Assembly: GCF_014653945.1 (NCBI RefSeq)
Contig: NZ_BNAU01000004.1
Span: 124,001 to 188,000 of the forward strand
Direction of reading: 5' to 3'
DNA length: 64,000 nucleotides
Source of the DNA: Amycolatopsis deserti
GTDB lineage: Bacteria; Actinomycetota; Actinomycetes; Mycobacteriales; Pseudonocardiaceae
Part shown: one piece after another, positions 10,171-17,457 of the stretch
Numbering within the stretch: position 1 is the stretch's first letter
Layout: every line of letters starts with the position of its first letter
Position numbers and translations under genes: made by a program
Notes under the pieces: generated by a model
The model's database searches: none
Seen by the model: only the letters and a program-made list of their open reading frames with translations
What the model was told of the DNA's origin: nothing

Positions 10171-10361
10171 CCGTCCTCGACCACGAAGCTGGTGGTGGTG
10201 AAGTGCTGGAAGTACAGCCGCGGCAGCAGCAGGGCCCGCTCCCGCGCGCCCGCGTCACCCTTGAGGTCCGCCCACCACCTGTCGAGCACCGCCAGCACCC
10301 GCGGGTGGTCGTCCGGTACGGGATGCCGGGCCACCAAGCCCTCGGGAAGGTCCGTGATCAC
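10171..10361 (-). pseudogene. GNAT acetyltransferase, N-terminal fragment
   Basis: From the GTG at 10361 on the minus strand the frame reads VITDLPEGLVARHPVPDDHP, then RALLLPRLYFQHFTTTSFVV, then EDGS. This is the N-terminal half of the same GNAT family whose C-terminal half lies inverted at 9972-10170. Flipping the latter restores the expected EDG-ELAAFLVGF join. The reading frame now runs on into unrelated sequence. Confidence 0.65.
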
Positions 10362-10472
10362 GGAGGCATTGTGGCACCGGTCGCCCCACGGGGTCGCTCT
10401 GCTGTGGACACTGACAACGCCGGCCTCGCCTCCACGCCATCCAAGGTCAACCAGCGCGGAGGGCACAAACAA

Positions 10473-10501
10473 AAGAGCCACCCGCGATACGGGTGGCTCT
10501 T
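10473..10501 (-). terminator. Intrinsic terminator downstream of tRNA-Ala
   Basis: AAGAGCCACCCG (10473-10484) and CGGGTGGCTCTT (10490-10501) form a perfect 12-bp stem with a 5-nt loop. On the minus strand it is followed by a T-rich tract (TTTTGTTTG), and it lies 41 bp beyond the 3' end of the tRNA gene. Confidence 0.85.
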
Positions 10502-10541
10502 GCTCGCCTTCAGGCGTCGCGTTCTCGTAAAACTTCTACAG

Positions 10542-10614
10542 TGGAGCTGAGGGGAATCGAACCCCTGACCTTCTCGATGCGAACGAGACGCGCTACCAAC
10601 TGCGCTACAGCCCC
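10542..10614 (-). tRNA. tRNA-Ala (anticodon CGC)
   Basis: The 73-nt cloverleaf folds fully. The acceptor stem is GGGGCTG/CAGCTCC with the alanine identity pair G3-U70, and the anticodon loop TTCGCAT gives anticodon CGC for GCG codons. A standard TTCGATT T-loop closes the structure. CCA is not encoded. A strong terminator follows at 10473-10501. Confidence 0.97.
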
Positions 10615-10680
10615 TTACTGGACTTCCCGAAGGAAGCTCCAGAAGCATAGCAAGTGCCCGGACGCGGTCGGCGAGGGGGT

Positions 10681-11448
10681 CTACTCTCCGACCGCCCGCC
10701 GGAACGGGAGCTGGTCCGGGTCGTCGAGGTCGTGGAACGCGGGGTCCTCGTCCTCGACGTCGACGACCACCGCACGGCCGCGCAGGCGGGCCGCCGGCGA
10801 CGGACGGCGCTCGACGCCGGGCACCTCCCGCGGCGGCTCGACGACCTCGAAGTCCTCGGCCGGGCGCTCGCGGCGGGCGGGGCGCGTCGCGGGGCGGGAT
10901 CCGAGCCGGGCCAGGCGCCGCTGGCGGATCTCGGCCTCGATGCGCACCTGCCGTCGCAGGTAGGCGAGGTACCCGACCAGCATCAGGTCGACGGCGCCGT
11001 GCAGCCACCACAGCGACGAGGTCAGGAACCCGGCGCCCGCGGCCGTGACGACCGCGAGCAGGAACAGGCAGAGGACGACCCGCTGGCGGAACGCGTACTT
11101 GGCGCGCGCGGCGATCTCCGCGGCCTCCGGGTCGAACCCTCCACGACCCGGCCGGTAGCGCCGCTCCGACGCCGACTCGTGGACGCGCGGCGGGCGCGCC
11201 GGCTCCTCTTCGTACTCTTCGACGTCGTCGTAGTCGACGCGGTCGTCGGCCTCAGCGACCTGCTGGGTGGTCTCGGACATCGCGAACTCCTCCTCCGCGT
11301 CGTCTGCGCCGCCGCCGCTGCGGACCACGCGGGCGGCCAGTTCGGCGTCGGCCGTCCGCGTGACCGCCTGGCGCTTGCGGGCGACCATCGGCACGAGCAC
11401 GACGAGCCAGGCCGCGGCCAAGGCGACGATGATCAGCGAGCTGGGCAA
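10681..11448 (-). CDS. sepX: Divisome membrane protein SepX/GlpR (receptor of Glp)
   Basis: About 255 residues. One N-terminal membrane helix (SSLIIVALAAAWLVVLVPMV) is followed by an acidic, disordered linker rich in Glu and Asp. A pair of membrane helices lies around residues 125-165, followed by a charged cytosolic tail. This layout, and the position beside rimJ-like and glp genes, match actinobacterial SepX/GlpR, which binds the gephyrin-like Glp at the division septum. The TTG at 11448 (LPSSLI) is preferred because family members begin at PSSL and a GAGGTGAGAGGGGA ribosome site precedes it; the GTG at 11472 is the alternative. Three GTNAC repeats lie upstream. Confidence 0.85.
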   Translation of the reverse strand: MPSSLIIVALAAAWLVVLVPMVARKRQAVTRTADAELAARVVRSGGGADDAEEEFAMSETTQQVAEADDRVDYDDVEEYEEEPARPPRVHESASERRYRPGRGGFDPEAAEIAARAKYAFRQRVVLCLFLLAVVTAAGAGFLTSSLWWLHGAVDLMLVGYLAYLRRQVRIEAEIRQRRLARLGSRPATRPARRERPAEDFEVVEPPREVPGVERRPSPAARLRGRAVVVDVEDEDPAFHDLDDPDQLPFRRAVGE

Positions 11449-11483
11449 TCCCCTCTCACCTCCCCCGTTCACTGCTACATGTC

Positions 11484-11506
11484 GTCACGCTAGTCACAGG
11501 AGTAAC
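11484..11506. promoter_or_regulatory. MtrA-like triple direct repeat upstream of sepX
   Basis: GTCAC at 11484, GTCAC at 11493 and GTAAC at 11502 recur at exact 9-bp spacing. MtrA response regulators of actinobacteria bind 9-bp direct repeats of this GTNAC type. The site lies 36 bp upstream of the sepX start codon. The regulator is not in the window, so the assignment is inference. Confidence 0.4.
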
Positions 11507-11590
11507 AGATGGGACGGAGCCACGCCGCTCGTGACCAGAAAAAGGGTCACTTGATCTAGTGAAAATCTCGCCGTTGGGTAACGAACTTGG

Positions 11591-12250
11591 TCACAGGTAT
11601 TCCGCGCGACCGGCCGCGACCAGCCGCGCCACCAGCCCCGGCCCGGCCTCCTCGACGGTCATCGCGTAGCAGTAGTGGTCGCGCCAGTCGCCCGCCACGT
11701 CGAGGTACCGCTTGAACAGGCCTTCCTGCCGGAACCCGGCCTTGGTCAGCACCTTGATGCTCGGCGTGTTCTCCGGCCGCACGGTCGCCTCGATCCGGTG
11801 CAGTCCGGCCGAGGTGAACGCGTGGTCCACCACCAGGGCGACAGCGGCCGTGGCGACACCACCCTTGACGACCGGCGAGGACACCCAGTAACCGACCCAG
11901 GCCGAGCGGAGTGAGGCGCGGATCACGTTACCGATCGTGATCTGACCGGCGAACTCGCCGTCCACGGTGATCGTGTACGGCAGGCACTGACCGCGCCGGG
12001 CCAGCGACCGCAGCGCCGTCCACTGCGCGGGCCAGGACCAGTAGCTGTTCCGGTCGCGCCACGGCCCAGGCCCGGTCGGCTCCCACGGCTCGAGGTGCTC
12101 CTGGTCGCGCAGCCGGATCCGGCTCCAGTCACCCGCGTCGCGCAGCCGGATCGGCCGCACCGCGACCTCACCGGCCGCCACGCGGAGCGGACCCAGCCGG
12201 GCCGGCCACCCGGGGTGGCGGGACTCCAGGTCATACGCTGCTGGCTGCAC
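11591..12250 (-). CDS. GNAT N-acetyltransferase, RimJ/RimL type
   Basis: A 219-residue acetyltransferase with the RimJ hallmark blocks: VRPIRLRDAGDWSRIR near the N terminus, GYWVSSPVVKGGVATAAVAL (acetyl-CoA site) and RIEATVRPENTPSIKVLTKA. It would acetylate protein N termini (ribosomal protein alanine) or a similar amine; the target is not proven. It starts at a GTG 9 bp after the glp stop and so belongs to the galU-glp-rimJ operon. The same order is found in mycobacteria (Rv0995). Confidence 0.88.
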   Translation of the reverse strand: MQPAAYDLESRHPGWPARLGPLRVAAGEVAVRPIRLRDAGDWSRIRLRDQEHLEPWEPTGPGPWRDRNSYWSWPAQWTALRSLARRGQCLPYTITVDGEFAGQITIGNVIRASLRSAWVGYWVSSPVVKGGVATAAVALVVDHAFTSAGLHRIEATVRPENTPSIKVLTKAGFRQEGLFKRYLDVAGDWRDHYCYAMTVEEAGPGLVARLVAAGRAEYL

Positions 12251-12259
12251 CGGACAGTT

Positions 12260-13525
12260 CTAACCCCGCTGGGCCAGGAAGGTCACCTTGACCTGCTCGC
12301 CCGCGGGCACCTCGGTCAGGTCCTCGTCCACGTTGACCAGGCAGTTCGCTTCGGCCAGCGACGCGAGCAGGTGCGCGCCGGACGTGCCGAGCGGCTGCAC
12401 CAGGTACTCGCCGGTGCTCTCGTCGCGCAGCAGCTGGCCGCGCAGGTAGCCGCGCCGGCCCTTGGTCGAGGACACCGGCGACAGCAGCCGTGCGCTGACC
12501 GTGCGGCGGTGCGGGTTGCGGGTGCCACGCGCGGCGCGGATCAGCGGCCGGATCAGCACCTCGAACACGACCAGGGCGCTCATCGGGTTGGCCGGGATCA
12601 GGAAGGTCGGCACGGAGTCCGGGCCGAGCCGCCCGAAGCCCTGCGCCGAACCCGGGTGCATGCCCACGCGGGTCATGTCGATCTCGCCCAGGTCGGACAG
12701 GGCCGCCTGGACCTCGTCGCCCGCGGTGCCGCCCGCCCCGCCCGCGACCACGACGACCTCGGACATCAGCAGCCGGCCCTCGACCACCTCACGCAGCCGC
12801 TTCGGGTCGCTCGGCACGATCCCCACCCGGCTGACCTCGGCTCCGGCGTCGCGCGCGGCGGCCGCGAGTGCGTAGGAGTTGACGTCGTAGACCTGGCCGG
12901 TGCTCGGGGTGCGGTCGATGTCGACCAGCTCGTCGCCGACGGACACGATCGAAACCCGCGGCCGCGGGTAGACCAGCACCTTCGAGCGGCCGACGGCCGC
13001 GAGCAGGCCGACCTGCGCCGCGCCGATCGTGTCGCCCTGGCGGACGGCCACGTCGCCGATCTGCACGTCCTCGCCGGTCCGCCGCACGTAGGCGGCGGAC
13101 GGCACGGACCGGTGGATCGTCACCTTGGCCGGGTGGCCGTCGGTGAAGGCGGTCGGCACGACGGCGTCGGCGAGGGTCGGCAGCGGCGCCCCGGTGGCGA
13201 CCCGGACGGCCTGCCCGGGCTGCAGCCGCCGGGGCTGCCGTGAGCCGGCCGGGATCTCCCCCACCACCGGGAGCTGGACGGGCTCGTCGCCGTCGATGCG
13301 CACGTCCACGCTGCGCACCGCGTACCCGTCGACGGCGGCCTGGTCGAAGCCGGGCAGCGCGTGCTCGGCCACGACCTCCTCGGCGCAGAGCAGGCCCTGC
13401 GCCTCGGAAATCGCGACGCGGACGGGTCGCGGGCGCACCGCGGCCTGCAGGACGCGGGCGATCTGCTCGTCGACCGAGCGGAGGTCCTGCTCGGCCTGGT
13501 CGGGCTCCGGGATGGGGTCGGTCAT
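12260..13525 (-). CDS. glp: Gephyrin-like protein Glp (MoeA-family)
   Basis: A 421-residue protein with full MoeA architecture: domain I/II with FDQAAVDGYAVR, a MoCF-binding domain, and a C-terminal beta domain. Key catalytic motifs deviate from true MoeA. VSVGDELVDI replaces TGDEL, AGGAGGTAGDEV replaces the GGxSxGxxD loop, and IPANPMS replaces PGNPVS. That pattern, and the adjacent sepX/glpR, favour the cell-division gephyrin Glp over a molybdotransferase. Its ATG overlaps the galU stop by one base (TGATG). A residual cofactor role cannot be excluded. Confidence 0.82.
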   Translation of the reverse strand: MTDPIPEPDQAEQDLRSVDEQIARVLQAAVRPRPVRVAISEAQGLLCAEEVVAEHALPGFDQAAVDGYAVRSVDVRIDGDEPVQLPVVGEIPAGSRQPRRLQPGQAVRVATGAPLPTLADAVVPTAFTDGHPAKVTIHRSVPSAAYVRRTGEDVQIGDVAVRQGDTIGAAQVGLLAAVGRSKVLVYPRPRVSIVSVGDELVDIDRTPSTGQVYDVNSYALAAAARDAGAEVSRVGIVPSDPKRLREVVEGRLLMSEVVVVAGGAGGTAGDEVQAALSDLGEIDMTRVGMHPGSAQGFGRLGPDSVPTFLIPANPMSALVVFEVLIRPLIRAARGTRNPHRRTVSARLLSPVSSTKGRRGYLRGQLLRDESTGEYLVQPLGTSGAHLLASLAEANCLVNVDEDLTEVPAGEQVKVTFLAQRG

Positions 13526-14427
13526 CAGCGATCGGTCCCGAGTCGTTCGGTCAGCCAGTTGCGCAGCTCGGGCCCGTAGTCCGGGTCGTCGAGGGCGAAG
13601 TCGACGGCCGCCTTGAGGAAACCGCCGGGGTTGCCCAGGTCGTGCCGTCCGCCGCGGTGGACGACGATGTGCACGGGGTGGCCCTCCTCGATCAGCAGCG
13701 CGACGGCATCGGTGAGCTGCAGTTCACCACCCGCGCCCGGCTCGATGCGACGCAGGGCGTCGAAGATCGCCCGGTCGAGGAGGTAGCGGCCGGCCGCGGC
13801 GTAGGTGGACGGCGCCTCCTCGGGCGAGGGCTTCTCGACCATGCCGTGCACCTGCTTGACGTCGGGGTCGCCGGTGTCGGTGACGTCGAACACGCCGTAG
13901 GGCGAGATCTGCTCCTTCGGGATGTCGAACGCGCACAGCACGCTGCCGCCGTGCTCGGCACGCACCTCGGCCATCTTGGAGAGCACGCCGGCGGGCAGCA
14001 CCAGGTCGTCGGGCAGCAGCACCGCGACGGCCTCGTCCTCATCGGTCAGGTTCGGCTCGGCCTGCGCGACCGCGTGTCCGAGGCCGAGCGCCTCCTCCTG
14101 GATCGCGACCTCGACCTCGATCAGCTCCGGACCGCGCCGGACCTTCTCCAGCAGCGCGGACTTGCCCTTGCGCTCGAGGTTCGCCTCCAGTTCGGGCGCG
14201 GGCCGGAAGTAGTTGACGACCGACTCCTTGCCCGGCGAGGTGACGATCACCAGCCGTTTCGCCCCCGCCTGCGCGGCTTCGCTCGCGACGATCTCGATCC
14301 CCGGCGTGTCCACCACCGGGAGCAACTCCTTGGGAACCGCTTTCGTCGTCGGCAGGAACCGGGTCCCCAGGCCTGCGGCGGGGACGATTGCGGTTCGGAA
14401 CGAATGGTTGTCGAAGGCGCCCGTCAT
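13525..14427 (-). CDS. galU: UTP-glucose-1-phosphate uridylyltransferase
   Basis: A 300-residue GalU making UDP-glucose for cell-envelope polysaccharides and trehalose. The nucleotide-binding motif VPAAGLGTRFLPTTKAVPKE is near the N terminus, and LLPDDLVLPAGV, MVEKPSPEEAPS and GRYLLDRAIFDALR follow in family order. The ATG at 14427 is used; a TTG at 14436 would add three residues. Its start lies only 24 bp from the divergent cyclo-ligase start, and it is the first gene of the galU-glp-rimJ operon. Confidence 0.96.
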   Translation of the reverse strand: MTGAFDNHSFRTAIVPAAGLGTRFLPTTKAVPKELLPVVDTPGIEIVASEAAQAGAKRLVIVTSPGKESVVNYFRPAPELEANLERKGKSALLEKVRRGPELIEVEVAIQEEALGLGHAVAQAEPNLTDEDEAVAVLLPDDLVLPAGVLSKMAEVRAEHGGSVLCAFDIPKEQISPYGVFDVTDTGDPDVKQVHGMVEKPSPEEAPSTYAAAGRYLLDRAIFDALRRIEPGAGGELQLTDAVALLIEEGHPVHIVVHRGGRHDLGNPGGFLKAAVDFALDDPDYGPELRNWLTERLGTDR

Positions 14428-14451
14428 AGGCGCCAAGCCTAACCTGCGTAC

Positions 14452-15045
14452 ATGGGTGCGCAGCGCAATGACGAGGTGACGAAGGCCGAGTGGCGCGCCG
14501 AGCTGTCCGCGGCCCGCGCCGCCGTCTCCGTGCAGCAGCGGGTCGCTGAGGCCGCCGCACTGGTCCGCGCGGTGTCCGCGATGTCACTCCCGGACACGGT
14601 GTGCGGCTACGTCCCGTTCGGCACCGAGCCGGGCTCGATCGGCCTGCTCGACGTGCTGCGCGAGCGCGGCGCGCGGGTGTTGCTCCCGGCGATTCCCGCC
14701 GAACCCGGGCCGCTGGAGTGGGCCGAGTACACCGGCACCGCGAGCCTGCGCGCGGGCCGGTTGCGCCGCATCCTCGAGCCGACCGGCCCGTTCCTGGGCC
14801 CGGACGCGCTGGCCGAGGCCGGGCTCGTGCTACTCCCGGCCATGGCCGTCGACCACCGCGGCGTGCGGCTGGGCCGGGGCGCCGGGTTCTACGACCGGTC
14901 CCTGGCGCACGCCGCGCCGGACGCCGATCTGGTGGCCGTGGTCCGGGACGCTGAGCTGGTCGAACGCTTGCCGGCGGAGGAGCACGACGTGCTCATGACC
15001 GGGGCCCTCACCCCCGGCCGCGGGCACGTGCGGCTGCCACTGTGA
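14452..15045 (+). CDS. 5-formyltetrahydrofolate cyclo-ligase
   Basis: A 197-residue enzyme that converts 5-formyl-THF to 5,10-methenyl-THF with ATP. The family signature VDHRGVRLGRGAGFYDRSL is intact, preceded by a phosphate-binding FLGPDALAEAGLVLLPAMA block. The N terminus carries the usual KAEWRAELSAARAAV helix. The ATG at 14452 may be leaderless, since a TAACCT -10-like element sits just upstream; a GTG at 14476 is the alternative. Divergent from galU, as in mycobacteria (Rv0992c/Rv0993). Confidence 0.93.
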   Translation: MGAQRNDEVTKAEWRAELSAARAAVSVQQRVAEAAALVRAVSAMSLPDTVCGYVPFGTEPGSIGLLDVLRERGARVLLPAIPAEPGPLEWAEYTGTASLRAGRLRRILEPTGPFLGPDALAEAGLVLLPAMAVDHRGVRLGRGAGFYDRSLAHAAPDADLVAVVRDAELVERLPAEEHDVLMTGALTPGRGHVRLPL

Positions 15046-15090
15046 CCAACCCTTGTTTGCGCTGAGGGAATGGTGTCCAGCACAATTGCG

Positions 15091-15117
15091 TTAGCACTCT
15101 TGCGGATCGAGTGCCAA
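15091..15117 (+). promoter_or_regulatory. CIRCE element (HrcA operator)
   Basis: TTAGCACTC, 9 bp, then GAGTGCCAA differs from the consensus TTAGCACTC-N9-GAGTGCTAA at one position. It lies 17 bp upstream of the GTG of the FmdB/Ruc-like gene, just after a CACAAT -10-like hexamer. This is a textbook position for heat-shock repression by HrcA. hrcA itself is not in this window. Confidence 0.9.
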
Positions 15118-15134
15118 TGCGCGAAGGAGCACCT

Positions 15135-15446
15135 GTGCCCACGTACCAGTACGCCTGCAAGGAGTGCGGCCACCGTTTCGAGGCCGTGCAGTCGTTCTCC
15201 GATGCCAGCCTGACCGAGTGCCCCGAGTGCACCGGCCCGCTGCGCAAGCTCTACGGAGCGGTCGGCGTGATCTTCAAGGGCTCCGGCTTCTACCGGACCG
15301 ACTCGCGTTCGTCGTCTTCGTCGTCGTCATCGACGTCGTCCACCTCCTCGTCCAGCTCGTCGAGCACGTCCAGCGAGAGCAAGAGCAGCTCCGCGTCCTC
15401 ATCTTCGTCGAGCGGTACGACAACGGCGGCCGCCGCGGCCTCCTGA
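15135..15446 (+). CDS. ruc: FmdB-type zinc-ribbon protein, Ruc-like redox-regulated chaperone
   Basis: A 103-residue protein. The N-terminal zinc ribbon has CxxC pairs at C8/C11 and C29/C32. The C-terminal half is low complexity, almost entirely serine with threonine, and so disordered. This design, the CIRCE operator just upstream and the position beside the cyclo-ligase match mycobacterial Rv0991c (Ruc), an HrcA-regulated chaperone activated by cysteine oxidation. GTG start with GAAGGAGC upstream. The poly-serine tail is longer than usual for plain FmdB proteins. Confidence 0.85.
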   Translation: MPTYQYACKECGHRFEAVQSFSDASLTECPECTGPLRKLYGAVGVIFKGSGFYRTDSRSSSSSSSSTSSTSSSSSSSTSSESKSSSASSSSSSGTTTAAAAAS

Positions 15447-15454
15447 CCGCCGAG

Positions 15455-15481
15455 TTATCCACAAGTACCCAGTTATCCACA
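15455..15481 (+). promoter_or_regulatory. Pair of consensus DnaA boxes
   Basis: TTATCCACA occurs twice on the plus strand, at 15455-15463 and 15473-15481, both identical to the bacterial DnaA-box consensus and 18 bp apart. They sit in the 135-bp gap between ruc and the SAF-domain gene. This is not an oriC, since no dnaA or dnaN and no box cluster is present. A role in DnaA titration or promoter control is inference. Confidence 0.55.
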
Positions 15482-15581
15482 GCTGCCAGATCCGCGTCTT
15501 TCCGCCGGGTGTCAGCACCCCTAGCGTCGATTCCGTCGACGGCACGCCGCCGTCGCACTCGACGACTGGGGGTGCTTCGCC

Positions 15582-16058
15582 ATGCGCTTCGATCCGCGTG
15601 CCCGCTGGAACCGGCTCCGGCCACGCTTCGGCGGACGACGGTGGCACCGGCTGCGCAAGCTGGTCGCCGCCGGTCTGCTCATCACCGCGGCGGTGCTGGC
15701 CGCGCGCCCGGACGCGGCCGAGCCCCGGGCCGCGCCGCCACCACCCTCCGCACCTGTCCCCTTCACGGGTGATCTTGCGCTGGCCGCGGTGCCGGTCCGG
15801 CTCGCGGACACCGGTGTCGCCGAACTGCTGAGCCCCGGCATGCGCGTCGACGTGGTCACGCTTGACGAGTCCGCGCGGAGCAGAAAAGTGCTGGCCAGCA
15901 TGGCAACGGTGCTGACGGTGCGACCGCCGCCGGCCTCGGCCGGACGCCTGACGAGCGCGCGCGACGGCCCGCTGGTCGTCCTGTCGTTGCCGGAGGACAC
16001 GGCCAGGGAGGTGGCCGCGATGTCACTCCTGAACCCGGTAGCGGTTACCCTCCGTTAG
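15582..16058 (+). CDS. SAF/CpaB-like domain exported protein
   Basis: A 158-residue protein. A basic N terminus (RRWHRLRKL) and one membrane helix (LVAAGLLITAAVLAA) precede a proline-rich linker and a short beta domain (VPVRLADTGVAELLSPGMRV), which resembles the C-terminal part of Flp-pilus protein CpaB/RcpC. No other pilus gene is nearby, so a pilus function is not supported. In related actinobacteria a similar gene also lies between fmdB and mscL. GTG or ATG alternatives are not needed: the ATG at 15582 is well placed. Confidence 0.7.
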   Translation: MRFDPRARWNRLRPRFGGRRWHRLRKLVAAGLLITAAVLAARPDAAEPRAAPPPPSAPVPFTGDLALAAVPVRLADTGVAELLSPGMRVDVVTLDESARSRKVLASMATVLTVRPPPASAGRLTSARDGPLVVLSLPEDTAREVAAMSLLNPVAVTLR

Positions 16059-16083
16059 CCGTTTCCGGAGGAGAGGAGTGCAC

Positions 16084-16521
16084 ATGCTCAAGGGCTTCAA
16101 AGACTTCTTGATGCGCGGCAACGTCATCGAGCTGGCCGTCGCGGTCGTCATCGGGACGGCGTTCACCGCGATCGTCACCGCGTTCACGAACGGCCTGATC
16201 AAGCCGCTGATCAACGCGATCGGCGGATCGGACGCCGCGAAGGGCCTGGGGTTCAACGTCCTGAGCGAAAACGACTCCACGTTCCTCGACTTCGGCGGCG
16301 TGATCAACGCGGCGATCAACTTCGTGATCGTGGCCGCGGTGGTCTACTTCCTGCTGGTCCTGCCGATGAAGAAGATCCAGGAGCGCCGCAAGCGCGGCCA
16401 GGAGGAGGGCCCCTCGGAGCCGACGGACGTCGAGCTGCTGACGGAGATCCGCGACCTGCTCCGGCAACAGAGCGGGGCCAACGGCCAGGTCACCGGCAGC
16501 CGCACCGAAGCCCGCGACTGA
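16084..16521 (+). CDS. mscL: Large-conductance mechanosensitive channel MscL
   Basis: 145 residues in the canonical order: N-terminal amphipathic LKGFKDFLMRGN, TM1 VIELAVAVVIGTAFTAIVTA, a short periplasmic loop, TM2 NFVIVAAVVYFLLVLPMKK and a charged cytosolic helix bundle. The pentameric channel opens on hypo-osmotic shock. The ATG at 16084 is preceded by AGGAG at 16074-16078; the in-frame GTG at 16078 lies inside that ribosome site and is less likely. Confidence 0.96.
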   Translation: MLKGFKDFLMRGNVIELAVAVVIGTAFTAIVTAFTNGLIKPLINAIGGSDAAKGLGFNVLSENDSTFLDFGGVINAAINFVIVAAVVYFLLVLPMKKIQERRKRGQEEGPSEPTDVELLTEIRDLLRQQSGANGQVTGSRTEARD

Positions 16522-16670
16522 CGCACTCCCGCCTGCTCCGGGCCACTTCCGTCCCGGAGCAGGCCGGGCTGGTGCCGTGCGCGCACTCGCCCCGGGGCGC
16601 CACGCCCCGCCGGCGAAAGCTCGGCGCAATCACCACAGCGCGGGCTCAGACGCGGCGTCAGCCCCTCGGC

Positions 16671-16987
16671 GTCGGCTCCGGCGCGGCGCAAGCCCCCGCG
16701 GCGACAGCTCCAGTGCAGCGCAAGCCCCCTCGGCGTCGGCTCCAGCGGGGCGCAAGCCCCCTCGGCGTCGGCTCCAGCGCGCCGCAAGCCCCCTCGGCGA
16801 CAGCACCCGCGCAGCGCAAGCCCTCTCGGCAACAGCACCCGCGCAGCGCAAGCCCTCTCGGCGTCGGCTCCAGCGCGCCGCAAGCCGTCTCGGCAACAGC
16901 ACCCGCGCAGCGCAAGCCCTCTCGGCGTCGGCTCCAGCGGGGCGCAAGCCCCCTCGGCGACAGCACCCGCGGCGCAAGCCCCTCGGC
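16671..16987. repeat. Tandem array of ten 32-bp repeats
   Basis: Ten head-to-tail units of 32 bp (the last is 29 bp) start at 16671 and step exactly by 32. Two variants mix: GTCGGCTCCAGCGSSGCGCA.. and RACAGCACCCGCGCAGCGCA.., both ending AAGCCCYCTCGGC. A 32-bp period rotates the reading frame, so this is not a coding repeat. The array sits between the convergent mscL and the small gene after moaB2. The rest of the gap (16988-17286) is GC-rich with no gene that I can support. Confidence 0.9.
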
Positions 16988-17286
16988 ACCCGCCGAAGGC
17001 CGCGACCGCAACCCGAAGGCGAGCCCCATCAACCCTGAGCGCACCCGCGCCGGCCCATCCGCACCCGGAGGCCCCGCAGCCACTGGGCGTCCTCTACACC
17101 CGCAGCTGTTGCCCGAAGGCGAGCCCGTCAGCGCCCTGAGGGCCCCGCGGCCAGCCCGACCACGACCCAGCCCCGAGGCGCCGCCCACGGGCCCCAACCC
17201 GCGCGGCGAGCAAGCCCCCCGCGCGCGGACACCTGGTCGCACCACCCGCACCGCCTCCCCGGTGGAAGGCCTCCCTCCGGGGCGGC

Positions 17287-17457
17287 CTAGCCGCCGTGGT
17301 GGGGCGGGCGGTTCTCGCGGTACCAGGCGTCCTCGTCGTGGGGCGGGCGCTCCGGCTCGCGCTCGTCGGACGTCGTGTCCGGGAGGACCTCCCCGAAGAT
17401 CTCCTCCAGCTTCCGCCGGTCGCGGGGCGGCTTGCGCTCCCGGTCCTCCCCGGACAT
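17287..17457 (-). CDS. Small hypothetical protein coupled to moaB2
   Basis: 56 residues beginning MSGEDRERKPPRDRRKLEEI, then FGEVLPDTTSDEREPE, then a WYRENRPPHHGG tail. It is highly charged, with no membrane segment. Its ATG overlaps the TGA of the MoaB-like gene (TGATG), a strong sign of coupled translation. No known domain is seen and the function is unknown. The overlap and ordered codon use make it a real gene rather than noise. Confidence 0.65.
   Translation of the reverse strand: MSGEDRERKPPRDRRKLEEIFGEVLPDTTSDEREPERPPHDEDAWYRENRPPHHGG

Noticed and set aside
16671..16987. Possible CRISPR array
   Set aside because: Units are contiguous with no unique spacers, and no cas genes are present.
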